Source: Campylobacter sp.
GTDB taxonomy: Bacteria > Campylobacterota > Campylobacteria > Campylobacterales > Campylobacteraceae
Reading direction: 5' to 3'
Assembly (NCBI GenBank): GCA_024680445.1
Contig: JAILCJ010000152.1
Location: forward strand, 1-6,654
DNA length: 6,654 nucleotides
Below, piece by piece: positions 1-5,766 of this stretch. Made by a program: the position numbers and the translations under genes. The notes under the pieces are model-generated. The model was not told where the DNA came from, searched no databases, and saw nothing but the letters and a program-made list of their open reading frames with translations. How positions within the stretch are numbered: position 1 is the first letter of the stretch; each line of letters starts with the position of its first letter.

Positions 1-336
1 GATAGATTAAAACCAAAATTTATGAAAATCACTGGTGATTTTAATCCTCGTGGAAATGTTCATACTCTTATCGAAATAAATTCAGAACAAATCAATAAAA
101 ATTTTGCTTTAAAAAATGAAAACTTACTTCAAAAGCAAGAAAATTCAAAATTTCAAAAAAGTGATTTTTTAAAAAGCAAAAATTCAAAATCCAAAACTAC
201 TTCATCAAATTTGAATAAAAGCAAAAAAACAAATAAAGATGAAACAGCTAAAAAAGCTCCACGACAAGGGTTAAGAACCCCGGTTTTTGCAGATACAAAA
301 GCAAAAGTTGTAAAGAAAAATCAGGATAAAAAATGA
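1..336 (+). CDS. queF: NADPH-dependent 7-cyano-7-deazaguanine reductase QueF, C-terminal part (5' partial)
   Basis: The frame is open from base 1 (D-R-L-K-P-K-F before the first ATG at 22), so the gene starts upstream and ATG 22 is an internal Met. The stretch KITGDFNPRGNVHTLIEI matches the C-terminal strand region of epsilonproteobacterial QueF (K-V-x-G-D-F-N-P-R-G-N-V-H-T). QueF is a cytosolic tunnelling-fold enzyme that reduces preQ0 to preQ1 with NADPH in queuosine tRNA modification. Its catalytic Cys and Asp lie upstream of the window and cannot be checked. In the short QueF family the protein normally ends within about 10 residues of this motif. Here a further 80 or so residues follow, rich in Lys, Ser and Asn, probably disordered, with an Arg/Pro patch (KKAPRQGLRTPVFADTKAKV) near the end. 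The stop overlaps the next start as ATGA, so the two genes are translationally coupled. The family is recognised from memory of the motif, not from a search. Confidence 0.85.
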   Translation, partial: DRLKPKFMKITGDFNPRGNVHTLIEINSEQINKNFALKNENLLQKQENSKFQKSDFLKSKNSKSKTTSSNLNKSKKTNKDETAKKAPRQGLRTPVFADTKAKVVKKNQDKK

Positions 337-1592
337 TAACTCCAAAGCTTGTTGAACATATTTTCAAATCTGCTTGTATTTCACGTTGGAACGATTATCC
401 AAAAATGGCGAATTTGGTTGAACTTGACAAACAAGCACATAAATTTATTATTGCTTATTTTATAGCTAAACTTGAAAAAGATATAGATTTAAACTACATT
501 ATTGAAGCAGGAATTTTCGAGTTTTTAAGCCGTGTTGTTGTTACAGATATTCGTCCTGATGTTTTTCACTACATACAAAAAAGCAAAAAAAAGCAAGTCA
601 ATAGCTGGGTGTTAAATGAGCTTGAATCAGTCGTTGCCGACATAGATAATGGCGAATTTTTTAATAGATTAAAAAACTATCTTGGTAAAACCGACAAAAA
701 ACATGAAAAAGAACGTTTGATACTAAAAGCGGCTAGTTATCTTGCTACAAGATGGGAATTTAGCATAGTTTATCAAACTAGTCAGTTTTTAAGTGATATA
801 GATGAGCTAAAAAGCAAAGTTGATGAAGAACTTGAAGATTATTACGAACTTATTGGAGTGCGTAAAATCGCTATGAATCAAAAATTAGCTCGTATAGTAG
901 ATCTTAGCGGTAGACTTCGTTTTCAAAAACGTTGGGCACAAACTCCGCGTATACCAGAAACTGCGGTGCTTGGTCATATGCTTGTAGTTGCGATTTTTAG
1001 CTATTTTTATTCTCTTAAAGTTGGAGCTTGTGCAAAAAGACTTGAAAATAACTTCTTTTGTGCCCTATTTCATGATTTACCAGAAAGTTTAACTCGTGAT
1101 ATCATAAGTCCAGTAAAATATGGTGTAAAAGGGCTAAATGAGATCATAAGCGATTATGAAATGCGTTTGATAGACGAGAAAATTTTACCTTTTGTGCCAG
1201 AAAATTTTAAAGAAGAATTTTCTTATATACTTGGCATACGCAAAGATGGCGATAAATTTATAAAAGACGAGTTTGAAAATCGAATTTTTGATAAACATAT
1301 CATAGCGTTTAACGCCAGTATGCAAAGCGTAAATGAAGACCATTTTAACGCTATAGATGGCAAAGCACTTAAATATTGTGATAAACTTGCTGCTTATATC
1401 GAGGCTGGAATTTCTATAAGCTATGGAGTAAAATCCAAAGAATTAAGCGAAGGTTTTAAAAATATGTATGAAAATTTTAAGGAGAAACAAAGCGTCGAAG
1501 GTGTGAATTTTTTTGAAATTTGCGAGAAATTTAATAAGTATTTTGAGCTTTCAGACCCTCTCTCAGATGACTGCGGCACACACCAAATATAG
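333..1592 (+). CDS. Tandem HD-domain protein, YfbR-like (first HD domain degenerate)
   Basis: 419 residues; ATG 333 overlaps the queF stop (ATGA) with AGGA 6 bases upstream. The C-terminal half carries a full HD-phosphohydrolase signature: H215, then H247-D248 in FHDLPESLTRDIISPVK, E251, D256 and later D350 in ALKYCDKLAAYIEA. The block H-D-x-x-E-x-L-T-x-D-x-x-x-P-V-K is close to E. coli YfbR, a 5'-deoxyribonucleotidase. The N-terminal half repeats the same layout in eroded form. SRWNDYPKM resembles the YfbR start, QAHKF (H36) its first His, FLSRVVVTDIRPDVFHY replaces the HD block with E63-F64, and ILKAASYLATRWEF has Ser where the last Asp should be. I infer a metal-dependent nucleotide phosphohydrolase with one active and one structural domain; the substrate is unknown. 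There is no signal peptide or membrane segment. The last 14 or so codons overlap the antisense of the SRP RNA gene, and the terminal residues DPLSDDCGTHQI look unconstrained. Confidence 0.85.
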   Translation: MITPKLVEHIFKSACISRWNDYPKMANLVELDKQAHKFIIAYFIAKLEKDIDLNYIIEAGIFEFLSRVVVTDIRPDVFHYIQKSKKKQVNSWVLNELESVVADIDNGEFFNRLKNYLGKTDKKHEKERLILKAASYLATRWEFSIVYQTSQFLSDIDELKSKVDEELEDYYELIGVRKIAMNQKLARIVDLSGRLRFQKRWAQTPRIPETAVLGHMLVVAIFSYFYSLKVGACAKRLENNFFCALFHDLPESLTRDIISPVKYGVKGLNEIISDYEMRLIDEKILPFVPENFKEEFSYILGIRKDGDKFIKDEFENRIFDKHIIAFNASMQSVNEDHFNAIDGKALKYCDKLAAYIEAGISISYGVKSKELSEGFKNMYENFKEKQSVEGVNFFEICEKFNKYFELSDPLSDDCGTHQI

Positions 1593-1664
1593 GTGCTCTG
1601 CTGTGTTCCCACCCTGAAGCGGTGCCCATAAATAGCATTGCACAGGTCTAAGAGAGAGCGACTG
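1551..1664 (-). ncRNA. ffs: Signal recognition particle RNA (4.5S RNA, small bacterial type)
   Basis: On the minus strand the sequence TTCAGGGTGGGAACACAGCA (complement of about 1598-1617) is the conserved helix 8 of SRP RNA. A GGAA tetraloop (complement of 1606-1609) sits on a GTG/CAC stem, flanked by the internal-loop strands CAGG and AGCA that bind the Ffh M domain. The ends pair: CTCTCTC (complement of 1652-1658) with GAGAGAG (complement of 1558-1564), extended by CAG/CTG-type pairs toward 1551 and 1665. The roughly 114-nt length fits the short SRP RNA of Gram-negative bacteria. The RNA works with Ffh and FtsY in co-translational targeting of membrane proteins. The 5' end is placed from the -10 box at 1669-1674. 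The 3' end is uncertain, because no T-rich terminator follows. The gene is antisense to the last 42 bases of the HD gene. Confidence 0.9.
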
Positions 1665-1667
1665 AAA

Positions 1668-1676
1668 TGATATAAA
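1668..1676 (+). promoter_or_regulatory. Extended -10 candidate for the 1709-2544 gene pair
   Basis: TGA-TATAAA is an extended -10 (TGn plus 5 of 6 matches to TATAAT). It would place a start near 1683, some 26 bases before the ATG at 1709. The pair could equally be read through from queF and the HD gene, so this promoter is an inference. It uses the same base pairs as the ffs -10 box. Confidence 0.4.
1669..1674 (-). promoter_or_regulatory. -10 box of the ffs promoter
   Basis: Read on the minus strand, an eight-T run is followed by TATATC and then, 6 to 8 bases on, the first paired bases of the SRP RNA. This T-tract plus -10 layout is typical of Campylobacter sigma-70 promoters, which lack a clear -35. 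The predicted start is near 1662. It overlaps the plus-strand -10 candidate at 1668-1676. Confidence 0.55.
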
Positions 1677-1708
1677 AAAAATGCTTAAATCTTAGTAAAA
1701 GGATAGTT

Positions 1709-2110
1709 ATGATAGATAGCTTTGATGTTGCAAAGTTGCTAAAAAGCGAGATTTATCAAGCAACTTTGAAAAGGTGCCTAAAAAAGGCAGATATAAAATT
1801 TGTTTCTAGTGAGATAACATCTGCTATATGTTTACCAGTTACACATGAACTAAATTTAGCAGGTATAACCATTTTAAATTTGATCACGGCGATAGATACG
1901 AAAAAATTTGTGAAATTTTTTGCTTCATATACCCAATTTTTGCGTGATATCGCTTATGTTGATGAAGATAAAATTTATCACGACGATATGCTTATAAGAG
2001 CTGGAATTTATCATTATTTTTTAGAAAATGATTTAGATAAAGAACTAAAACATTTTGTCAAAAAGCTTAAACTCGACAAAGAATTTTATGAAAATTTGAA
2101 ATTACTGTAG
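1709..2110 (+). CDS. Hypothetical protein, helical, 133 residues
   Basis: I do not recognise this family. The start is supported by AAAGGA 5 bases before the ATG. The protein is predicted mostly alpha-helical and cytosolic, with no signal peptide. A moderately hydrophobic stretch (residues 38-60, around LPVTHELNLAGITILNLITA) looks like a buried helix pair rather than a membrane segment. The C-terminal third is strongly charged (DLDKELKHFVKKLKLDKEF), with a cluster of Asp, His and Tyr before it (YVDEDKIYHDDML). It has no Cys pair and no nucleotide-binding loop. The stop is only 8 bases from the next ATG, so it is very likely co-transcribed and co-functional with the 2119-2544 gene. Codon use is like that of its neighbours, with no sign of transfer. 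Confidence 0.8.
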   Translation: MIDSFDVAKLLKSEIYQATLKRCLKKADIKFVSSEITSAICLPVTHELNLAGITILNLITAIDTKKFVKFFASYTQFLRDIAYVDEDKIYHDDMLIRAGIYHYFLENDLDKELKHFVKKLKLDKEFYENLKLL

Positions 2111-2118
2111 GGGTAAAA

Positions 2119-2544
2119 ATGGGTTTTAAACTTCGTTTTTTAGCGACTTTTCGAGAGTTTTTGGTTTATCATCACAAATCATTAGAATTTAGAGCAAAAA
2201 TTTTTGCTGCGATCATTTCTGCAAAAAATGAACCAAATGATGATGATTACACGCCTTTACTTGATATTGCTACAGAAATTTATGATAAAGATGAAAGTCG
2301 CAAAAATGTTCTTATTCAAACCACAAAAGAATATGTCGCAAAGGTTAAGAAAAAAGATCATCTTACCTTAGATACGCTTTTGCTTAGCATAGACAAGGAT
2401 TTAAAAAATTATCGTCGTTTTGCTAGTAAGATTGATTTTTCTCACCTTAGGCGACTAATGAGTGGCAGTGAAGATGAAATTTTAATTCAGCAAAGAGTTT
2501 ATGAGTTTTTGATAAACGAAGTTAAGATCTGCGAGAAAAGATAG
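2119..2544 (+). CDS. Hypothetical protein, helical, possibly TerB-like, 141 residues
   Basis: The start has TAGGGG (overlapping the previous stop) 5 bases before the ATG. The protein is basic, mostly helical and soluble. Residues about 24-70 (RAKIFAAIISAKNEPNDDDYTPLLDIATEIY) have the spacing of a TerB-like helical module: a small-residue helix, an acidic turn, then an amphipathic helix. This is a weak resemblance judged by eye, not an assignment. The N-terminus (MGFKLRFLATFREFLVYHHKS) is Arg/aromatic-rich, and the C-terminus continues with charged helices to KICEKR. It forms a two-gene unit with the preceding gene. No terminator is evident in the 100 bases that follow; only an A/T-only inverted repeat is seen (2569-2575 with 2588-2594). 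Confidence 0.8.
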   Translation: MGFKLRFLATFREFLVYHHKSLEFRAKIFAAIISAKNEPNDDDYTPLLDIATEIYDKDESRKNVLIQTTKEYVAKVKKKDHLTLDTLLLSIDKDLKNYRRFASKIDFSHLRRLMSGSEDEILIQQRVYEFLINEVKICEKR

Positions 2545-2627
2545 ATTTATTTTAGTTAAAGTTTCTTGTTTATATTCGTTTGTAAATATATAAATTTTAT
2601 TATTTTTTTATTTAATATATGCTTAAG

Positions 2628-2644
2628 TATAATAAGATTATAAT
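2628..2644 (+). promoter_or_regulatory. Tandem -10 boxes for the outer-membrane protein gene
   Basis: Two perfect TATAAT hexamers lie at 2628-2633 and 2639-2644, behind a very T/A-rich tract (2595-2620), the usual Campylobacter housekeeping promoter design. They predict starts near 2640 and 2651. The second would fall inside the upstream ATG at 2648, so only the ATG at 2669 can be used from both transcripts. Confidence 0.6.
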
Positions 2645-2668
2645 GCTATGTTTTTAAAAGTAGAAAAA

Positions 2669-3271
2669 ATGAAAAATTTAGTTTTAAAAAGTTTTATTGC
2701 TAGCTCATTGCTTGCTAGTTTTGCCTTTGCTAATGGTGCCTTTATAGGTGTAGATGTTGGATATAATTTTAAATCAGAATTTGATTTATCTACTAATGAA
2801 ATATCAAATATTCAAAAGGCTAAAGATAAAAATACAGAATTAGGCATTAAAGGTGGTTATGATTTTGATATGTTTAAAGTTTATGGAGGGTATTATTATC
2901 AAACAGAGGCAAAAGATAAAATTATATCAAATTTAAATACTAAAATAGCATGGAAAATACACAAATTAGTAGCAGGTGCCGATTGGACACCTAATATTAC
3001 TACAGATCTTAAAGCTGTTATAGGTGCATATGTAGGTTTTTCTCGTATAGATGCAGAAATTAGCACAAAAATAATTGGTAGAAATTTTTCAAATTATGGC
3101 AATAATAATGGCGTAGTTTATGGCGGTAAAATAGGTGCAGCTTATAGCTTTGATGAGCATAATGAAGTTGAATTTGGTGTAAAGGCTGAAAAATCAAAAT
3201 ACAGCGAAGATAAAGCAGATTATGATGTTAATATCATTGGTGCTTATTTAGGTTATAGTTATAAATTTTAA
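2669..3271 (+). CDS. Small outer-membrane beta-barrel protein (porin-like), 200 residues
   Basis: The chosen start (2669) opens directly with a signal peptide: MKNLVLKSF, a hydrophobic core (IASSLLASFAF) and a cleavage site after A-F-A at residue 21. The frame also has an ATG at 2648, which would add MFLKVEK. That ATG overlaps a -10 box and has no ribosome site, so I reject it. The mature part alternates polar and aromatic/hydrophobic residues in short strands (FIGVDVGYNF, YGGYYYQTEA, KLVAGADWTP, AVIGAYVGFS, VVYGGKIGAAYSF, VEFGVKAEKS) and ends in IIGAYLGYSYKF. The C-terminal Phe is the usual signal for the BAM complex. Size and strand count suggest an 8-stranded barrel of the OmpA/OmpW/Opa fold class. 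Its function (adhesion, small-molecule passage or structural) cannot be told. The gene stands alone, between its own promoter and terminator, and is AT-richer than tpx or the receptor gene. Confidence 0.85.
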   Translation: MKNLVLKSFIASSLLASFAFANGAFIGVDVGYNFKSEFDLSTNEISNIQKAKDKNTELGIKGGYDFDMFKVYGGYYYQTEAKDKIISNLNTKIAWKIHKLVAGADWTPNITTDLKAVIGAYVGFSRIDAEISTKIIGRNFSNYGNNNGVVYGGKIGAAYSFDEHNEVEFGVKAEKSKYSEDKADYDVNIIGAYLGYSYKF

Positions 3272-3281
3272 AATTTGGCAT

Positions 3282-3312
3282 AATGAGAGAGCGATAAAAA
3301 TACTCTCTCATT
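3282..3312 (+). terminator. Hairpin terminator after the outer-membrane protein gene
   Basis: A perfect 10-bp stem AATGAGAGAG / CTCTCTCATT (3282-3291 with 3303-3312) has an 11-base loop and is followed by TATAATTT. It sits 11 bases after the stop. The T-run is imperfect, so termination strength is uncertain. Confidence 0.65.
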
Positions 3313-3540
3313 TATAATTTAGGCTCAAAGTGCTTTTTGACTTTTATTACTTTTAAAGTTTCTTATCAATTTTGTAATTTTTATAGTTTTTTCAACTTCT
3401 TTCATAGTTATGAGTTCATAGACAAATTTATATTACACTATACTTATTAGAAAAACTTAGGAGTGATATACTTTAATTTTTTTACAAATATAATCATGTT
3501 TAGTCTAATTTATTTTAATAACTTAAAGATTGAATTTATT
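3313..3540. other. AT-rich intergenic stretch without a recognisable gene
   Basis: I see no ORF with a ribosome site on either strand. It holds one promoter-like TATACT (3439-3444) followed at proper spacing by a good AGGAG (3459-3463), but no ATG, GTG or TTG opens a usable frame after it. This could be the remains of a lost small gene, or chance. The rest is A/T runs. Confidence 0.5.
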
Positions 3541-3566
3541 TTGCTTAGCCAAAAAAGGCTAAGCAA
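3541..3566 (-). terminator. Hairpin terminator of the cet operon
   Basis: A perfect 10-bp inverted repeat TTGCTTAGCC / GGCTAAGCAA (3541-3550 with 3557-3566) has a 6-base loop and begins 4 bases past the stop of the minus-strand receptor gene. On the minus strand the following bases (AATAAATTC) are A-rich rather than a T-run, so it may act mainly as an mRNA-stabilising 3' end. From the plus strand it is followed by GTATTTAAATTTT and could also stop opposing transcripts. Confidence 0.65.
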
Positions 3567-3570
3567 GTAT

Positions 3571-4932
3571 TTAAATTTTAGCAACTATGTTTTTGCTAAG
3601 TTCTTCTACTTTTGAGATATCGGCGCTGATTTGTTCGTATTCTTTTGCGTCTATGTATTGTTTAGAAAGATTGATGGCATGATTTACGCTATCTTTTAGA
3701 GCACTTTTGGTTTTTTCTATTTCTTCTTCGCTAACTTTTTGTGACAAGAAGGCTTTGATCTTATCATCAAGTGTGAATTTTGATATCGGATCTATGCTGT
3801 CATCGTATTTTTCTGCGTCATTTAAACCTAGATAAACGCTACTTTTATACAAAATATGATCGATTTTGATGATATTTAGTGTCAAATTTTTAGCAAATTT
3901 TGAAAAATCATCGTCTATTGTCGCCGCACATTGTGCCAAGTCTTTGAAGGCATCGTTGAAGTTTGCGATTTTTGAGACTGATTCGTTTGCGATATTTAGA
4001 ACCGATTCACTACTTGAAGTGATATTATCAAAGTCTTGTTTCATTACATTTATCGCTGCGCTGATTTCAGCTGTGCTTTTGCGAGTTAGCTCTGCAAGGT
4101 TTCTCACTTCGTCTGCAACGACGGCAAAACCCCTGCCGTGTTCGCCTGCACGAGCGGCTTCGATAGAAGCGTTAAGGGCAAGCAAATTTGTTTGATCGGC
4201 AATGTCTTTGATGCTATCGACCACGCTTATGATGCTGGCTGAATTTTGCACGAAGGTTGAGATGATGTTTGCCGAGTTGTTCGCCATTTGCACGAGTTCA
4301 TTTACATCGTCTGAAAGTTCTATGGCGTTTTTCATGTTTTGTTCTGAGGTTTTGTTTATGAGTTCCGCACTTTCTCTAACTCTGCCAAGCACGGTTACAT
4401 CTGTGTTTAAGCCAGATGAAATGCTATTTAGGTTGCCGTACTGACTATCGAGGCTGACATTTAAAAGTTTAGAAAATAGCAAGTTTTTGTAGTGATCCCT
4501 GCTTTGTTTTTCGACAAATTTTAAAGATGAATTTACAAAGTCAATGTTTTTTGCAAATATGCCGTTTAGCCCCTGCGGCAAGGCTTTGCGGTGGAATTTT
4601 CGTGCATTTGAGCATGCGATGGCTGTATTTACCTCACGGAGATAGGCCTCAAGTCCATCTATGGTGTCATTTAGGTTGCCGCAAATGTTTTCTAGCATGG
4701 CATTTGGGGCTTTTGTGTATATCATACGGCCTTCAAAATCGCCATTTTTCATTTTTTCGATCAAGGAATTTAGTTTGATCAAAATTTGTTCTTGATCGAG
4801 GTTTTTATAAATGCTAAAAATTGCTACTATGGCTGCGAGCGCAAAGAGTAGAGCTATTATGTAGTTTGCAGCAACTATGGCGTAAATCGCACCTGCTATA
4901 CAAATTCCTATGATTAGATACAAGCTTATCAT
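3571..4932 (-). CDS. cetA: CetA-like energy-taxis chemoreceptor (methyl-accepting chemotaxis protein)
   Basis: 453 residues. Two adjacent hydrophobic helices (about 3-21 and 24-42) with almost no loop between them anchor it in the inner membrane and leave no periplasmic ligand domain. A HAMP-like or linker region follows (about 45-150, with [17 protein letters not shown] at 110-126). Next comes the cytoplasmic signalling domain with the invariant hairpin tip [20 protein letters not shown] (243-262), continuing [19 protein letters not shown], which contacts CheA and CheW. The C-terminus (355-453) resembles a CZB zinc-binding domain but keeps only two likely ligands (H359, H418). ATG 4930-4932 overlaps the stop of the upstream PAS gene as ATGA, so the proteins are made together. 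In Campylobacter jejuni, CetA relays the signal of the PAS protein CetB. I infer the same pairing here from domain layout and context. It is on the minus strand and ends at a hairpin. Confidence 0.85.
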   Translation of the reverse strand: MISLYLIIGICIAGAIYAIVAANYIIALLFALAAIVAIFSIYKNLDQEQILIKLNSLIEKMKNGDFEGRMIYTKAPNAMLENICGNLNDTIDGLEAYLREVNTAIACSNARKFHRKALPQGLNGIFAKNIDFVNSSLKFVEKQSRDHYKNLLFSKLLNVSLDSQYGNLNSISSGLNTDVTVLGRVRESAELINKTSEQNMKNAIELSDDVNELVQMANNSANIISTFVQNSASIISVVDSIKDIADQTNLLALNASIEAARAGEHGRGFAVVADEVRNLAELTRKSTAEISAAINVMKQDFDNITSSSESVLNIANESVSKIANFNDAFKDLAQCAATIDDDFSKFAKNLTLNIIKIDHILYKSSVYLGLNDAEKYDDSIDPISKFTLDDKIKAFLSQKVSEEEIEKTKSALKDSVNHAINLSKQYIDAKEYEQISADISKVEELSKNIVAKI

Positions 4933-5429
4933 TGTGCACCTCCGAGTTGTAAATTTAACACAAATTCGTTGTAGTCAGCACCCCCAAGTAGTTCTAAAAG
5001 GCGATTGACACCGGCTTTTATATCGCCTTTTTCGCCTTCTGCTTTTAATAACTCGGCGTATATTTCTTCGGCGGTTTTAACGCCATTTTTACTTGGTTTG
5101 CGACGCACGGAGTAGTAACTCACGACCTCGCCTTTGTCGTTAAAAGAGGGCGTAATGTTGGCAAAAACCCAGTAAAAATCGCCGTTTTTAGCCTTGTTTT
5201 TGACAAAACCGAAAAATTCCTCTTTTTTCTTTAAAAGTTCCCAAAGTAGCCAAAATGCCGCTCGTGGCATATCTTTGTGGCGAACAATGTTGTGCTGAAC
5301 GCCCAAAATTTCTTTGAGTTCATAGCCGGCATATCGTAAAAAATCACGATTTGCATAGGTGATTCGTCCTGTTAGATCGGTCTTTGAGGTGATCAAAGTA
5401 TTATCTGCTAGTTTAATTTCTGCACTCAT
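4929..5429 (-). CDS. cetB: CetB-like Aer-type PAS redox sensor
   Basis: 166 residues: a single PAS domain (about 8-112) and a helical C-terminal tail, with no membrane segment, so it is soluble. The block [20 protein letters not shown] (46-65), followed by [19 protein letters not shown] (76-94), is the hallmark of Aer-family, FAD-binding PAS domains, as are [12 protein letters not shown] (25-36) and YYSVRRKP (105-112). Where E. coli Aer has the FAD-contacting Trp before G-x-V-K-N, this protein has Phe (F72). The likely role is to sense electron-transport or redox state through flavin and to pass it to the receptor encoded next in the operon. Start: AAGG lies 7 bases before the ATG, and a TATAAT box lies about 30 bases upstream. 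The stop overlaps the receptor start as ATGA. Confidence 0.85.
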   Translation of the reverse strand: MSAEIKLADNTLITSKTDLTGRITYANRDFLRYAGYELKEILGVQHNIVRHKDMPRAAFWLLWELLKKKEEFFGFVKNKAKNGDFYWVFANITPSFNDKGEVVSYYSVRRKPSKNGVKTAEEIYAELLKAEGEKGDIKAGVNRLLELLGGADYNEFVLNLQLGGAQ

Positions 5430-5460
5430 TTTTCTGCCTTAAAATTTGGTATAGGTGCAA

Positions 5461-5466
5461 ATTATA
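5461..5466 (-). promoter_or_regulatory. -10 box of the cetB-cetA operon
   Basis: The minus strand reads TATAAT, preceded by a T-rich tract (CAATTTTTCTTAG). The predicted start is near 5454, giving a leader of about 25 bases that holds AAGG (complement of 5437-5440). This is a sigma-70-type promoter; I see no sigma-28 or sigma-54 signature. Confidence 0.65.
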
Positions 5467-5732
5467 CTAAGAAAAATTGAAATTGTAATAAAAATATTAT
5501 TTTTAAATTTTAAAAAACTTTATCAAGTTAAGTTTTAGTTTCATAAAATGGGCATTTTAAATTTGATTTTATTCACCCTGTGGATTTTTAAAATTTGTAA
5601 ATTTGGAAATAATAGACTGGTAAATATCAAATTTGATGAATAATTTTGAGTTAAATTTACTCAATTTTTAAAAAAATGCTTAAAATTTTTGTGAAATTTT
5701 GGCTTCTTACAAATAATTTACCCGCCTTTGGC
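5467..5732. other. Divergent cet-tpx intergenic region with palindromes
   Basis: No gene is seen on either strand. It contains a near-continuous palindrome TAAAATG-GG-CATTTTA (5544-5559), a perfect 12-base palindrome ATCAAATTTGAT (5626-5637), an inverted repeat TTGAGT/ACTCAA (5646-5651 with 5659-5664) followed by TTTTTA, and four copies of AAATTTG (5559, 5591, 5599, 5629). These are possible operator sites for cet or tpx. A/T bias makes some of them expected by chance. Confidence 0.45.
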
Positions 5733-5738
5733 TATAAT
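5733..5738 (+). promoter_or_regulatory. -10 box of the tpx promoter
   Basis: A perfect TATAAT in the context TTTGGC-TATAAT-CAGC predicts a start near 5745 and a leader of about 22 bases. The ribosome site AAGGA (5756-5760) lies 6 bases before the ATG. No recognisable -35 is present. Confidence 0.75.
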
Positions 5739-5766
5739 CAGCAAAAATTCTTAAAAAGGATAAATT

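Noticed and set aside
22..24. ATG 22 as the start of a 104-residue gene
   Set aside because: The frame is open to base 1 and the upstream residues continue the QueF sequence, so this Met is internal.
1421..1612. Minus-strand ORF of 63 codons
   Set aside because: It overlaps the HD gene and begins inside the SRP RNA gene, has no ribosome site, and its sequence is explained by those two features.
2569..2594. A/T inverted repeat TTTATAT/ATATAAA as a terminator for the unknown gene pair
   Set aside because: It is a 7-bp A/T-only stem with a 12-base loop, too weak and expected by chance in this composition.
3282..3312. GAGAGAG/CTCTCTC shared with the SRP RNA ends as a dispersed repeat
   Set aside because: It is a short simple sequence with no further similarity in flanks or loop; coincidence is the better explanation.
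3866..4778. Three plus-strand ORFs (3866-4195, 4202-4444, 4527-4778)
   Set aside because: All lie opposite the receptor gene, whose conserved signalling domain accounts for the sequence; they have no ribosome sites or protein-like composition.
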